A stretch of DNA of 64,000 nt, taken from contig OY856409.1 of assembly GCA_963693085.1 (NCBI GenBank), positions 659,166,591 through 659,230,590 of the forward strand, given 5' to 3'. Shown one piece after another: positions 1 through 11,347 of this stretch (position 1 is its first letter; every line of letters starts with the position of its first letter). The stretch is from Alisma plantago-aquatica. Its lineage: Eukaryota > Streptophyta > Magnoliopsida > Alismatales > Alismataceae. A program made the position numbers and the translations under genes. Under the pieces are notes generated by a model that was given only the letters and a program-made list of their open reading frames with translations, had not been told where the DNA came from and made no database searches.

Positions 1-27
1 CCTAACAAGTTTGTTTAAGGCAGTAGG
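1..27. other. Left flank of the gag-only element
   Basis: These bases lie outside the LTR that starts at 28. The last five, gtagg at 23-27, nearly match atagg at 23663-23667 beyond the other LTR, so they form an imperfect target-site duplication. The pre-insertion sequence therefore continues at 23668. By inference this is part of the older Tat-like element or its 3' untranslated region. Confidence 0.6.
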
Positions 28-882
28 TGAAATGACTGCCACCAAACCGATAGCCAAATCATCAGTAATTTTTATGGAATAACCATAAGCATTGGATTAA
101 TAAAATCACTAAAAATTAAAACCATTTTGCGAAGAGATCCTAATCCAGGAAACTCTTAAAGAAAGAACCAAAACTTTATATACATTAGGGTTCACATTGT
201 ATATACACCGTACCATCTCTTTTCGAGGATAACATATAATAATTGCTTTGTCAAAACATATACTGAAGTAACATAAAACCTCGAGGCATACAAGCCAAAA
301 TCTCAGATTGTTTATAAAACCTTTACGTACTAATTCCAAGGACCTGAGAGTACATAGACGACACATATGACTTCTATCTACAAGACATGATAGACAGTAC
401 ACTCAACCTGAGCTACTACTGTTGTCCTTCCTCTACAGAATGGTCTCTACATCCTCATGCACGTCCACCTAAAAATTGTGGATCCCATAGGGTGAGATGA
501 TTGTCCCAGCGAGAGATATAACTCTCAGCCAACGATGTTATTATCACAGGTAAAAAATATAAAACTGAGTAAAGGTTCTTTTATATTAATAAGCTAGGTT
601 AATCACTATGGATAAGCACATTAGAACATTTCTCATCTTTTGAATCATTATAACTGTCTATGATAGGGCAGTAAATCATCTATTCACTTTATAAGGAATA
701 TGAAGAACATGTGTATCATTTACCTATCATACCATATCAACATCTCATGCATATCCTGTGATACTATTTTCATGAAATGAAATCCATGAATCATTCTCAT
801 TTCTATATGTTGTCCTCAACTAATCTTCTAGATAGGTATTGGATTGTATCAATCATATGAATATACATCATCATGTTCTGTC

Positions 883-1731
883 CATGTATTGGACTATGCC
901 AATCCTGTAAGATTGTATCTAGGTATTGGGTTATCCCAATAATGTAAGATTATATCCAGGTATTGGATTATGCCAATCCTATAGGGTTGTATCCAGGTAT
1001 TGGATTATCCCAATCCTGTAGAGTTATATATAGGTATTGGATTATGTCAATCTTGTAGGGTTCTATCTAGGTATCGGGTTATACAAATCCTATAAGGTTA
1101 TATCCAGGTATTAGATTATGCCAATCCTGTAGGGTTGTATCTAGGTATTGGGTTATCCCAATCTTGTAGGGTTATATACAAGTATTTAATTATGCCAATC
1201 CTGTAGGGTTGTATCCATGTATTGGGTTATCCCAATCCTGTAGAGTTATATCCATGTATTGGATTATGCCAATCCTGTAGGGTTGTATCTAGGTATTGGG
1301 TTATCCTAATCCTAGAGGGTTATATCCAGGTATTGGATTATGCCAATCTTGTAGGGTTGTATCCATGTATTGGGTTATCCCAATCCTGTAGGGTTATATC
1401 TAGGTATTGGATCATGCTAATCCTGTAGGGTTGTATCCAGTTATTGGATTATGCCAATCTTGTAGGGTTGTATCCATGTATTGGGTTATCTCAATCCTCT
1501 AGGGTTATATCTAGGTATTGGATTATGCCAATCCTATAGGGTTGTATCTAGGTATTTGGTTATCCCAATCCTATAGGGTTATATCCAGATATTGGATTAT
1601 GCCAATCCTGTAGGGTTGTATCCAGGTATTGGGTTATCCCAATCCTATAGGGTTATATCTAGGTATTGGATCATGCCAATCCTATAACACTATATCCAAG
1701 TATTGGATGATACCAATCCTGTAAAATCATG
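883..1731. repeat. 37-bp tandem array, 23 units, paired ATTGG/CCAAT
   Basis: I count 23 consecutive units of about 37 bp. Most read like aggtattggattatgccaat followed by a cctgtagggttgtatc-type tail. Two unit types tend to alternate: ATTGG-attatg-CCAAT and ATTGGG-ttat-CCCAAT, giving a 74-bp higher-order period. Most units therefore contain an inverted repeat of 5-6 bp that could form a hairpin in RNA, or a pair of opposed CCAAT boxes in DNA. In element orientation the array lies 855-1703 bases before the LTR 3' end. Confidence 0.95.
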
Positions 1732-2924
1732 GCCATATTGCTAAGGATTCCATAATAGTGGAATACCTTTATGTTTCCCTTTCACTTTCATTATGGTATA
1801 TCAATCCCTTATACTTATCACTGAATACTACATCATCTTTGCTAGGCATAATACCTTGGTCAAGCCATCATACCCATTCACATCCTTTACATGATACAAG
1901 TATTCCTCATATCTCATCTTAGCATATTCAAAACACTATAGCCCTTATTTGGCTATAATCATAAATCATGTATGACCAAGATTTTGTTATTATTATAACC
2001 ATTTATTATTATGATTTTACTGGTTTTCCATTTCACTAGTTCATTTTGTATTTCCATCTCTTACATCAATCTCTAAATTATGAGACTTTTATAAACATCT
2101 TGTCACCTATCACTAGGAAACAACCATCTCTAGGTCATAAGACCTATATAATCATCTTGTTACCTCTCACTAAGCAACAACCATCTCTAGGTCATAAGAC
2201 CTATATAATCAGTATTATATGAAACATCATAGCTCATACTTAGATATGCTTATTATCTCATGATACCAACATGGTTTCAATGTAATTAGGGTTAGGGTTT
2301 TCCTTTATTAACCAATTGTGGTTTCAAATCATATCATTACCCTTCATTAGGGTTAAGGTTTCCCTAATTAGGGTTTTCAAGTACATTCATCAAGAATCAC
2401 AACCCTAAATCAGACTCCAAACATATTAGGAGTATCAATGTATACTCATTACATGAGTATTAAACAAGTATAAGTTTCTCTTTCATCCTCACTAGGATAT
2501 TGATTACATCATACTCCATTAGGTTGGCTCAATCCTTCTCTCTAGGTACATTGGCTCATACTTTATCAAAATGCATTAAACTTTTAGGTCTTAAAGTATC
2601 ATTTGATATAACATACTAAATGTATCACTCAATCAAGTGTATTAGATTGAGGTGCTTTCTCTATATCGGATATAGAGGTGTATCCTCATCACGATATCGT
2701 GCATCCATATCAAATTACTCAACCTTTATGGTTTGCATATCAAGTTTGGCCCTTATGCTCATATCCCATCACAACCTTCATGATATCGTCCTACCCTTCA
2801 TCATGTGATGAGTAATAGGCTGGATAATTGATTAATCATAAGTATCTCAAGTGTACAAACACATAGGGGTGTGGGGGTTCCAATGCATATCGGATTTCAC
2901 AAGACCATGTTGAGTTTCAACATC

Positions 2925-3350
2925 ATATCGGGTTAGGGTACATACTCAACATCATATCGGGTATAAGGTGTGTTCTTGATCCCATATCGTGCACAAGGTG
3001 TGTTTATGTGTCACTCATATCATCCATGAGGTGTAAATTCATCACTATATCATGCTAGTGATGTATTCATATCTTCATATCGGGTTACTCATCATCTAGG
3101 GTTTGTCATATCGAGTTTGAGTATATACTTGACTCAATGTCATGCATGAGGTGTATACTTGACCTCATATCGTGCACATGGTGTATGATTGACACCATAT
3201 CATGCACGAAGTATCTACTTCATCATCATATCATGTATAGGTGTATGCATCCTCATGGTATCATGTTAGTGATATGTTCACTTCACCAAATCAGGTTAGT
3301 GGTGATTCAACCCAATATCGGGTTGAACCATGATGATTTCATCATCATCA
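2925..3350. repeat. Degenerate ~30-bp repeats with catatcgtgcac/aggtgta core
   Basis: Roughly a dozen imperfect units of about 30 bp share a core like catatcgtgcacaaggtgt with variable spacers. The tract ends in a short (TCA)n run near 3338-3356. The homologous stretch in the other LTR is 21820-22250. An open frame at 3137-3403 rich in Ile, Cys and His follows from this repetition and is not taken as a gene. Confidence 0.7.
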
Positions 3351-3807
3351 TCATCCTCTATATTCTTGTTATTACTATAATAGTTCATGGAAAATACTCC
3401 TAGGTCACTAATAGAACTAATAGATTCATCAATTATGCAAGAAAATTCGAATTGAATGTAAATCATCAACTATGGAAAGATTGATGGAAAAGAATAACAT
3501 AATTGAGTTCAAGTTATATAACCCACCTCAAGAGAAAATTCAAAGCTCGAAGCTCCATATCTTCAAGTTCCCAAGGTTGAAGACTAGCTTATCAAAGGTC
3601 CAAGACCTAAGCTCCTCAACACTATGCATGATACTCCACCACTTAAGGTTGATATCCCTCTCTTATGGCCGATATCCTTCACTTGGCCGATATCACTTTG
3701 CTATGGGTGATATCTCTTTGCTATGGCCAATACCAGGGCCCTATGCATAATACTATTTCACATATGCATGATACCAAGACTCTATGCATGATTTATAAGA
3801 GCAAGGG

Positions 3808-4086
3808 TGTAATGCCTGGTCCCACTACCCTAGGCTCCAGTAGAGTTTCAAGAATGACGACTGGCCCCACAAACCACCACTAGCTTTAACTGTGCACTTT
3901 GTCTTCACTCACGTGCATGAAAGGATCAACTTCCCGACAGGTCACCCATCCCAGAACTACTCCAAGCTCTATGGAGTTCTTTAGTTATGGGTTCCCGGAA
4001 AAGGAGGTGCACCTTGGTGATATGGGCAGTCCAATAATTCCTTATAAGATCATTTTATCTGAGGCCTCAAATCTTGGGATGTTACA
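3808..4086 (-). repeat. Cassandra 3' LTR
   Basis: This 279-bp LTR starts tgtaatgcctgg and ends gggatgttaca. Its 5S-like block (3928-4028) has lost 11 bases, gagcacactta in LTR2, from the middle of the box C region. Confidence 0.9.
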
Positions 4087-4099
4087 ATCTCCCCCACTT
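4087..4099 (-). other. Cassandra polypurine tract
   Basis: On the minus strand this reads aagtgggggagat directly before the 3' LTR, as expected for plus-strand DNA priming. Confidence 0.8.
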
Positions 4100-4327
4100 A
4101 GGCTCTTGATGTCCTCGTCAAGGCTCAACTATAAGGCCTCATAATTTCTTCCCCATTTTTAGTGTAGACCCACAATGGCCCATGGACACCCAACTCCCGA
4201 TCACGGAATACCAACACAAGGGTGGCTATGTCAACCATGGACAACCCTTTCCAACATGCCTGGGCCGCACAGCTCAAGACTGGCATGCCATGCCCATGTG
4301 GGCCCCACCTACTGGAGGGGAATTGTC

Positions 4328-4339
4328 TCTAATACCATT
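4328..4339 (-). other. Cassandra primer binding site
   Basis: On the minus strand the bases next to LTR2 contain tggtattagaga, close to the initiator tRNA-Met complement tggtatcagagc. Confidence 0.8.
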
Positions 4340-4621
4340 TGTAATGCCTGGGCCCACTGCCCTAGACTCTAGTAGAGTTTCAGGAATGACGACTGGCCCC
4401 ACAAACCACCACTAGACTTAACTGTGTGCTTTGTCTTCACTCACGTGCATGCAAGGATCAACTTCCTGACATGTCACCCATCCCAATACTACTCCAAGCT
4501 GAGCACACTTAACTATGGAGTTCTTTAGTGATGGGTTCTCGGAAAAGGAGGTGTACCTTGGTGATATGGGTAGTCCAATCATTCCTTATAAGATCTTTTT
4601 ATCCGAGGCCTCAAATATTGG
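4340..4621 (-). repeat. Cassandra 5' LTR, truncated
   Basis: This repeat matches 3808-4086 closely. It keeps the 11 bases missing there but lacks the last nine or so bases of the LTR. Sequence after 4621 is gag-only LTR again, homologous to about 23416 onward. Confidence 0.88.
4460..4570 (-). other. 5S rRNA-derived block in Cassandra LTR
   Basis: Read on the minus strand, this stretch matches plant 5S rRNA, including agttaagtgtgct and gggatgggtgac, which correspond to the internal promoter (box A to box C) and the 3' part. About 111 of the usual 120 bases are present, with many substitutions. It is not a 5S gene: it lies within an LTR, is duplicated at 3928-4028 and has no terminator or tandem array. 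In Cassandra this block is thought to bring in RNA polymerase III. Confidence 0.85.
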
Positions 4622-4876
4622 CTTTTATGATGATAAAACACATGTGGTATGTTTAACATGTAACATATTGCAATATAACCCCTCATCTTTGGTAAATTGC
4701 ATTTTGGTCCAAAACAAGAGAACATTGTTCAAACATTATTCAAACATGACCAATCTTGAAACATAAGTTTGTCACTTGATAACAAAACACTTTTAGAGGA
4801 TTATATTAAAGTTCTAATCAACTTATTTAGGCTAAACAAATAGGGTTATCCATAAACCCAGGTCAGGGATGTTACA

Positions 4877-6789
4877 AGTTATAAACCCCTAACAAGGATT
4901 TCGTCCTAGAAATCCCAGATGAAGGGAGACAATTGTTATTCATGCATCATATCACCAAGCCTACTCATAACATTTTGATGTCATGGAGATTCCATTGAAC
5001 TTTGACCAGCATGAGGTTCTTCCATACAGGGTCATCATAGAATCTATCATACATAACACATACTCAATTGTCCTTTCCATTGATGATTGTAGTGTCAATC
5101 CTATTCCAGGTAACACTTTCTAAATTAGAGAAGTATTATACATACTTTGTATAACTCGAGTGTCAAACCTCATTGCTTTGTCACCTTTCTCAACTCATAT
5201 ATTTTATATAATAAGATTTTTGATCTTGAAAGTTTTTCATACCCCTCACTTAGTTTAGCATTTCTCCTCCAAGGAAAAGCTAGAGTTACATTCTATCATC
5301 CATTTGGGACTACAAGTATTATTATACTTTTATGGTGCCAATCTAATCTGTTGACACACTCTAATTTTACTTATGACTAGAACCAACCATCCTGTTAGTT
5401 GTTTATTTTCTTGTCATAAGGAGAGGCTATTTATCAAGAAGAACTATCTCAGAGGTATCTCTAGATGTTATTTTCATAGGTTGCCTTAACAAATATAGAA
5501 ATTTATCTTAGCTTGATAAAATTTTTCCAAGACAATTCTACGATTGTTCCTTTAATTAATACATCCTTATTGATGTTATGTTTATGCAGAGCATAAACCC
5601 CTAAAATATGATGTCCATACTATAGTATGTAACTAAACTAATCTCATACCTTCAAAATTTCTTGGTCACTAGAATTCTTTACCTTGATATTAGTTACATG
5701 TGTAAAAAACACATCATATCCTTATTATTTCCATCCTCTGTTGTTATTACCAAAACCAAACATATAATAGGACCTTTCATTTATCTCGAGACATTATTTA
5801 ACACACATACTTTGTCTTAGAACTAAAATCCAAGACTAGCTGGTACTTTTCAAAGTATCCTTCTATAGATTTCTTTTAATCCATGCACATTAGGTGTTAT
5901 AAGACTTACTTAATTATCATGCCCCTAAAAGGAAAGAACACAAGGAAACATAGTCCTTTTTATCATCCCATCATTATCTAAGGTTTTCCATTAAAGAAAG
6001 AGATTATCATGAACTTTTAACTATTCATGTGTCATTCAATCTTGCTTTCTCTTAGGTTCCTTGCCTTTAGCATATGAATTATAAAAATAATTACATGTCA
6101 TCATCCCTTATCATTGTCATCATCATGATTACTAGATATGGGTATTCAAACCCTTAGTTTATCACTGAACATTGTTACCTCTTATCAGGTAATTGTTACC
6201 TCTAGGTCGTCAGACCAAGGTATACATTATACTAAGCATCTTGTTTTATTGAAGTTAATCTATCCATTAACTTAGATTCCTCCATATAACGAATAGGATG
6301 TGGTAGAAATATTCGTGCCGCATTTCCTACTTCATTATTCTCTTTGGATTGTCTCAAAATGACTACTTGATCAGAGTAATAAAATAGATAGCAATCTAAG
6401 AGTGTCATACTTACCTTGCCTTCAATAGATGAATACCTGGCCAGGGTATTCAAGAACTAAAATTAGATAGTATGCATTTATTTTATATTATATTTCATCT
6501 CTTTAAATTTTACTATTTAGTATCTCAAATTTTTCTCTGGGTGTTTCTTTTACATCTCTTCCTTTTCTACATGAGTAGAGAAATTTCAAAACATATAAGA
6601 GAATATTAGACTGAATATAAGTTGTCATCCTTCTTATCTCTTCCTTATAAACTCATAGGACTAATTAAAGGAAGCTCAACAACACCTACCTTTCTTAATT
6701 AATAGGTAGAGAGTAGAAAAGGAAATATAATTCAGAATGAAAAGTTCTATCTGACATGTTACCTCTTACGAGTAATCTAGTGTCTTATC
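4877..6789 (-). pseudogene. Internal region without recognisable pol; possible chromodomain scrap
   Basis: A complete Tekay-type element would carry more than 3 kb of pol here, but only 1.9 kb of AT-rich, stop-filled sequence remains. One stretch at about 4970-5020 reads LVKVQWN on the minus strand, as in the start of chromodomains after integrase. Beside the LTR, minus-strand gacgaaatccttgttaggg resembles the usual 3' end of chromovirus internal regions. No DSGS, YxDD or integrase motif is seen. A minus-strand open frame at 6232-6453 matches nothing I recognise. Confidence 0.5.
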
Positions 6790-7946
6790 TGACTCAATAC
6801 ATGGAGTCAGTTGTCATCTGCTATTGCCTTTGTCCTCTACCACCAAAAGTAGATGGACCAAACTGTGACACTTGTCTTTGTTGATGGCCTTTTGCTCCAC
6901 TAAACTGTGGTCCTTGTGGGTTTTGCAGATTATGCCTGGACTGTTGGGTCACCTCATTATTTCTTCTTGGACACTGCTGCCTTAGATGTCCTATCCTGCC
7001 TACATTTATGGCAAGCTCGACCCTCACTTGGTGACCACTACATTGGTGTACTATATTGTTGTTGAACCGGTGTTACAAAAAACTTTGGTTGTTTAGTACC
7101 ACCAATCCATTGTTCCTGTGACTAAGTAGACCTCCTTTTGAGGTTTACCTCATGTTTCTTTGTCACAGACCTTTCTATCCTCCAAATTGACTCCACAAAT
7201 GTGGCAAATCTCTCTCTACTTTCTAACACAGCTTCCGAGATAGACACCTCAACATTCAGTCCTTTCTCAAAACGTCAAATCTTCTCCTGCTCAATAGCAG
7301 CTATTTGATGACAAAATCATAAAAGTTCCATAAAACTATCCTCATATTCATTTATTGACATGGTTCCCTGCTGAACCTTCTCAAACTGTGAGATCTTTTC
7401 ATCTAAGTATGTTCATAGAAAATACCTATTGACAAATTCTTGATGAAATTCCTCCCAACCAACCTCTTCGTCATTCCTTTTTACTTCTTCTATGGCCCAC
7501 CAATGTCCAGCACTACCATTCATAAGATAAATGACATGTTTGACTTTATCAACATCTGGAATACTAAGGATCTTAAAAGCCTTTTCTAACTCAGTAAGCC
7601 ACAAATCAGCATCTGTTGGGTCAGTTGTTCCAACATATTCTATAGCTCCTACACGTCGTTGTCATTCAAAAGTCTTACCAGACCCATGTCCCTCATTGGG
7701 AACTGGTGCCCTAGGTGCTGGTGCTGGCATCTGATCTACCATATGCATCATTGTAGTCATGACTTGCCCAAAAAGAGCATGAAAGGATGGGTTTTCTATC
7801 ATAGCTTTATCAAAATGGGGATTCTTAGGCACTGATTCCTCTCTTGCATGATCCCTTGCACCTCCTACTGGTATAACAACATTGCTCTCAGCAACGTGAT
7901 CCTTGTGTTCCCCAAATATCTTTAAGCTATAACCGTCCTTCTGCAT
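6790..7946 (-). pseudogene. Broken gag (capsid and zinc knuckle) of gag-only element
   Basis: The gag gene would make the capsid/nucleocapsid protein that packages element RNA. Read on the minus strand from about 7946, it shows a capsid core across three frames: DLWLTELEKAF, then an HWW motif (SAGHWWAIEEV), then WEEFHQEFVNRYF. These match the retrotransposon gag domain of chromoviruses. Near 7000 a CCHC zinc knuckle is split by a frameshift, with CHKC in one frame and GHLRQQCP in another. There are also several stops. After the knuckle the frame runs into Gln/Arg-rich sequence and ends with no protease. The gene is dead, but its extent is near full gag length. Confidence 0.85.
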
Positions 7947-8035
7947 AAGTATAAGTCACTATAAGATATACTAGAGGATACTAGAACAAATTCAACACCT
8001 TAGTCCTATGTCTCTATAGACTCAGCGAACCTTAA

Positions 8036-8047
8036 GCTATGATACCA
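8036..8047 (-). other. Primer binding site, gag-only element
   Basis: On the minus strand these bases read tggtatcatagc, with one mismatch to the initiator tRNA-Met complement, five bases from the LTR end at 8053. This places the 5' LTR to the right and fixes the minus orientation. Confidence 0.85.
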
Positions 8048-8931
8048 AAACTTGAAACGACCACCACCAAACTGACAGCCAAATCATCACTAATTTTTGT
8101 GGAATAACCATAAGCATCAGATTAATAAAATCACTGAAAATTAAAACCATTTTGCGAAGAGATCCTCTTCCAGGAAACTCTTAAAGAAAGAACCCAAACT
8201 TTATATACATCACTGTTCACATTGTACATACACTGTACCATCTCTTCTCGACAATAACATATAATTGTTGCTTTGTCAAAACATATACTGAAGCAACATA
8301 AAACCTCAAGGCATACAAACCAAAATCTCAGATTGTATATAAAGTCTTTACATACTGATTCCAAGGACCTGAGAGTACATAGACGACACATAGGACTTCT
8401 ATCTACAAGACATGATAAACAATACACTCAACCTGAGCTGCTACTGTTGTCTCTATTGTTGTTGTCCTTCCTATGTAGAACGATCTCTACCTCCTCATGC
8501 ACGTCCACCTAAAAATTATGGATCCCCGAGGTGAGACAATTGTCCCTGCGAGAGATATAACTCTCCACCGACAATGTTATTATCATAGGTAAATAGTATA
8601 AAACTGAGCAGAGGTTCTTTTATATTAATAAGCTAGGTTAATCACTATGGATAAGCAGATTAGAACATTTCTCATCTTTTAAAGCATTGTAACTATCTAT
8701 GATAGGGCAATAAATCATCTATTCACTTTATAAGGAATATGAAGAACATGTTTATCATTTACCCATCATACTATACCAACATCTCAAGCTTATCATGTGA
8801 TACTATTATCATGATATGACATCCATGAATCATTCTCATTTCTATCTGTTGGCCTCATCCAGTATGCTAGATAGGTATTGGATTGTACCAATCATATGAA
8901 TATACATCATCATGTTCTATCCATGTATTGG

Positions 8932-9431
8932 ACTATGACAATCCTATAAGATTGTATCCATGTATTGGATTATCCCAATCCTATAAGATTATATCCAGGC
9001 ATTGGATTATGCCAATCCTGTAGGGTTGTATCTAGGTATTGGATTATCCCAATGTTGTAGAGTTATATTCAGGTATTGGATTATGCCAATCCTGTAGGGT
9101 TGTATCTAGGTATTGGGTTATACCAATCCTGTAAGGTTATATCCAAGTATTGGATTATGTCAATCTTGTAGGGTTGTATCTAGGTATTGGGTTATCCCAA
9201 TCCTGTAGGGTTATATCTAGGTATTGGATTATGCCAATCTTGTAGGGTTGTATCCAAGTATTGGGTTATCCCAATCCTGTAAGGTTATATCTAGGTATTG
9301 GATTATGCCAATCCTGTAGGGTTGTATCCATGTATTGGTTATCCCAATCATGTAGGTTTATATCCAGGTATTGGATCATGCCAATCTTGTAAAACTATAT
9401 TAAAAAATTGGATGATACCAGTCCTATAAAA
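8932..9431. repeat. 37-bp tandem array, 14 units
   Basis: This is the same array as in copy A but with 14 units, nine fewer. The alternating ATTGG...CCAAT and ATTGGG...CCCAAT types are kept. The last two units are diverged. The difference explains 333 bp of the LTR length difference. Confidence 0.95.
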
Positions 9432-11013
9432 TCATTGACATATTGCTAAGGATTTCATAATAGTGGAATACCTTTATGTTTCCCTTTCACTTTCATTATG
9501 GGATATCAATCCCTTAAACTTATCACTGAATACCACATCATCTTTGCTAGGCATTATACCTTGGTCAAGCCATCATACCCATTCACATCCTTTACATGAT
9601 ACAAGTATTCCTCATATCTCATCTTAGCATATTCAAAACACTATAGCCCTTATTTGGCTATAATCATAAACCATGTATGACCAAGATTTTGTTATTATTA
9701 TAACCATTTATTATTATGATGTTACTGGTTTTTCAGTTCACTAGTTCATTTTGAACATTACCATCTCTTACATCAATCTCTAAATTATGATACTTTTATA
9801 AACATCTTGTATCCTCTCACTAGGCAACAACCATCTCTAGGTCACAAGACCTATATAATCATCTTGTTACCTCTCACTAGGCAACAACCATCTCTAGGTC
9901 ATAAGACATGTATAATCAGTATTATATGAAACATCATATCTCATACTTATCTATGCTCATTATCTCATGATACCAGCATGGTTTCACTGTAATTAGGGTT
10001 AGGGTTTTCCTTTATTAACCAATTGTTACAACCCCAATTTTTGGGTTAAATTGGTGAGAAATGTAATTTCTCATATTAAAGATAATTGAACAAATAATGA
10101 TATAATTTGTTTTGAATAAATGGATTTCATTTACAATTGCCTTGATGATTGTGTTGTGGGATTTATTGTCTATTGGGCCCAGTAACAAGGAAATGAAGAA
10201 AGGAAATTCAATTATTAAAATCGTAAATGAATAATTGAGATTTTGAGAAAAGAATGATGTGGAAACCTCTAGAAGGAAAAAGAATGTAATCCAAAGTTGG
10301 ATTTCGTGCCTCTTGGGTTCCTTGGGTTCCAAGGAGTCCAAAGTTGCAAAGAAAAGGCAATAAGAAAAGAAAAGATGAATTAAATATTTCTTTATTAAGA
10401 AAGAAATTGAAAACAATGGTAAAATGTGGAAAACAAGTGAAAAGAGGTATAATTGGGTTATCCTTGGTGGAATTTCGTATCCCAAGGATTCCTAACATTA
10501 AAAGGAACAAGAAATGAGGAAAATAAAAGAGAAATAAAGAGAAATTCTCAAAAAGAGATATTTTAATGAGAAATAAACAAGATAATGAGAAATAATGCAT
10601 ATAGATGCATCTAGAAGGATAATAAGTATCCTCAAAAAGGAATTTCAAAATAATAGAGTATAATGGGATCCAAGGATTACCAATAAAAAGGAAAGAAAGA
10701 GAAAATACCAAAATTTCAAAATAAAAGGATAATGTGATACATTATTAATGAATTTTGTGATATTGATAAAAAAGAAGTATTTTCTATTAAATGAAAATAG
10801 AATTTTGTGCCATTAGAATAAAGCGTGAGTACTAAGAAGATAAAAGAAGGGATTTTCGAAATTCTAATATCTCAAGGATAAAGAATATCTAAGGAATAAT
10901 AAGGAGATAAGCAAGAGAGAGAAGATTGCTTATTCATAAAGGAATATACTTTCCTAGTAGGAGAGAGACTTAGATCTCGTGGATAGCCGACCTAGGGCTT
11001 CATTTTCCACCCC

Positions 11014-11021
11014 TATATAAA
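11014..11021 (+). promoter_or_regulatory. TATA box, Tekay-1 5' LTR
   Basis: The bases tatataaa sit in a cacccctatataaaaggg context that is repeated in the 3' LTR at 18827-18834. Transcription would start roughly 25-35 bases downstream, giving a U3 of about 1.0 kb and an R-U5 of about 2.4 kb. Confidence 0.75.
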
Positions 11022-11146
11022 AGGGTAGAGCCCAGGGTCGAGTTCTTGAGGATCCCAAATATCCTTCTCTTTTTTCTCCCTCCTTCTTCTTCTTTCCCCA
11101 AACCTTAATCGTGAAGGTATAGTAACCCTGGAGCGAACGGAGGGCC

Positions 11147-11347
11147 ATGAAGAGGTCAGAAAGGTGGCCTGATGATCCCACCACATCCGAGGTTGATCGA
11201 ACGTCCTCCCTGGACTCTCGCTTAAGTAGCTACATCAGTTGGAGGGCTACATCATGGCTGCAAGTGGCAAACCTGACCAGACCAATACTCGCAACCATGG
11301 TTACTCCTTGGGGACTCCACGACCATGGAAGAGGGCAAAGAAGGTAG
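11147..11347 (+). CDS. Possible leader ORF in Tekay-1 LTR
   Basis: This 66-codon frame begins at the first ATG after the predicted transcription start. It begins MKRSERWPDDPTTSEVDRTS. The 3' LTR copy (18966-19232) keeps the same start and frame for 88 codons; a C-to-T change ends the 5' copy earlier. The product matches no family I know. It may be an upstream ORF in the element RNA or just an open stretch in a GC-rich block. Retention in both LTRs proves little, since both derive from one template. Confidence 0.3.
   Translation: MKRSERWPDDPTTSEVDRTSSLDSRLSSYISWRATSWLQVANLTRPILATMVTPWGLHDHGRGQRR

Larger units (their letters stand above)
3808..4621 (-). mobile_element. Cassandra TRIM with 5S rRNA-like LTRs
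   Basis: Two direct repeats (3808-4086 and 4340-4621) flank a 253-bp non-coding middle. The left repeat has TG...CA ends. On the minus strand a Met-type primer binding site (TGGTATTAGAGA) abuts the right repeat and a polypurine tract abuts the left one. Both repeats carry a 5S rRNA-like block on the minus strand. That combination defines Cassandra, a known family of terminal-repeat retrotransposons in miniature. It encodes no protein and would depend on others to move. The right end is cut: LTR2 stops before its gatgttaca terminus, and about 709 bp of the host LTR are gone too. The left flank aaggg (3803-3807) has no partner because of that deletion. Confidence 0.9.
28..4876 (-). repeat. 3' LTR of gag-only element (copy A)
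   Basis: This is a 4849-bp LTR reading on the minus strand, from tgtaacatccctgacc at 4876 to the end at 28. It aligns along its length with 8053-23662 once the inserted Tekay element there is removed. It differs from copy B in three ways. The 37-bp array has 23 units rather than 14. A Cassandra TRIM sits at 3808-4621. About 709 bp, equivalent to 22707-23415, are missing next to that TRIM. Open frames inside it, such as one of 97 codons at 109-402, are not supported as genes. Confidence 0.9.

Noticed and set aside
109..402. 97-codon minus-strand frame, also open at 8131-8427
   Set aside because: It lies in the ends of two LTRs copied from one template. The protein is Cys-rich but matches no family and has no supporting signals.
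883..1731. CRISPR-like array of regular 37-bp units
   Set aside because: There are no unique spacers: the whole unit repeats, it lies inside a plant retrotransposon LTR, and a second copy exists in the partner LTR.
3899..4415. Frames of 65-81 codons over the Cassandra element
   Set aside because: They translate the non-coding TRIM and its 5S-like block; similar ends in two frames come from the LTR duplication.
4460..4570. Genuine 5S rRNA gene
   Set aside because: It is diverged and incomplete, sits in a Cassandra LTR, and the second copy at 3928-4028 has an 11-base deletion.
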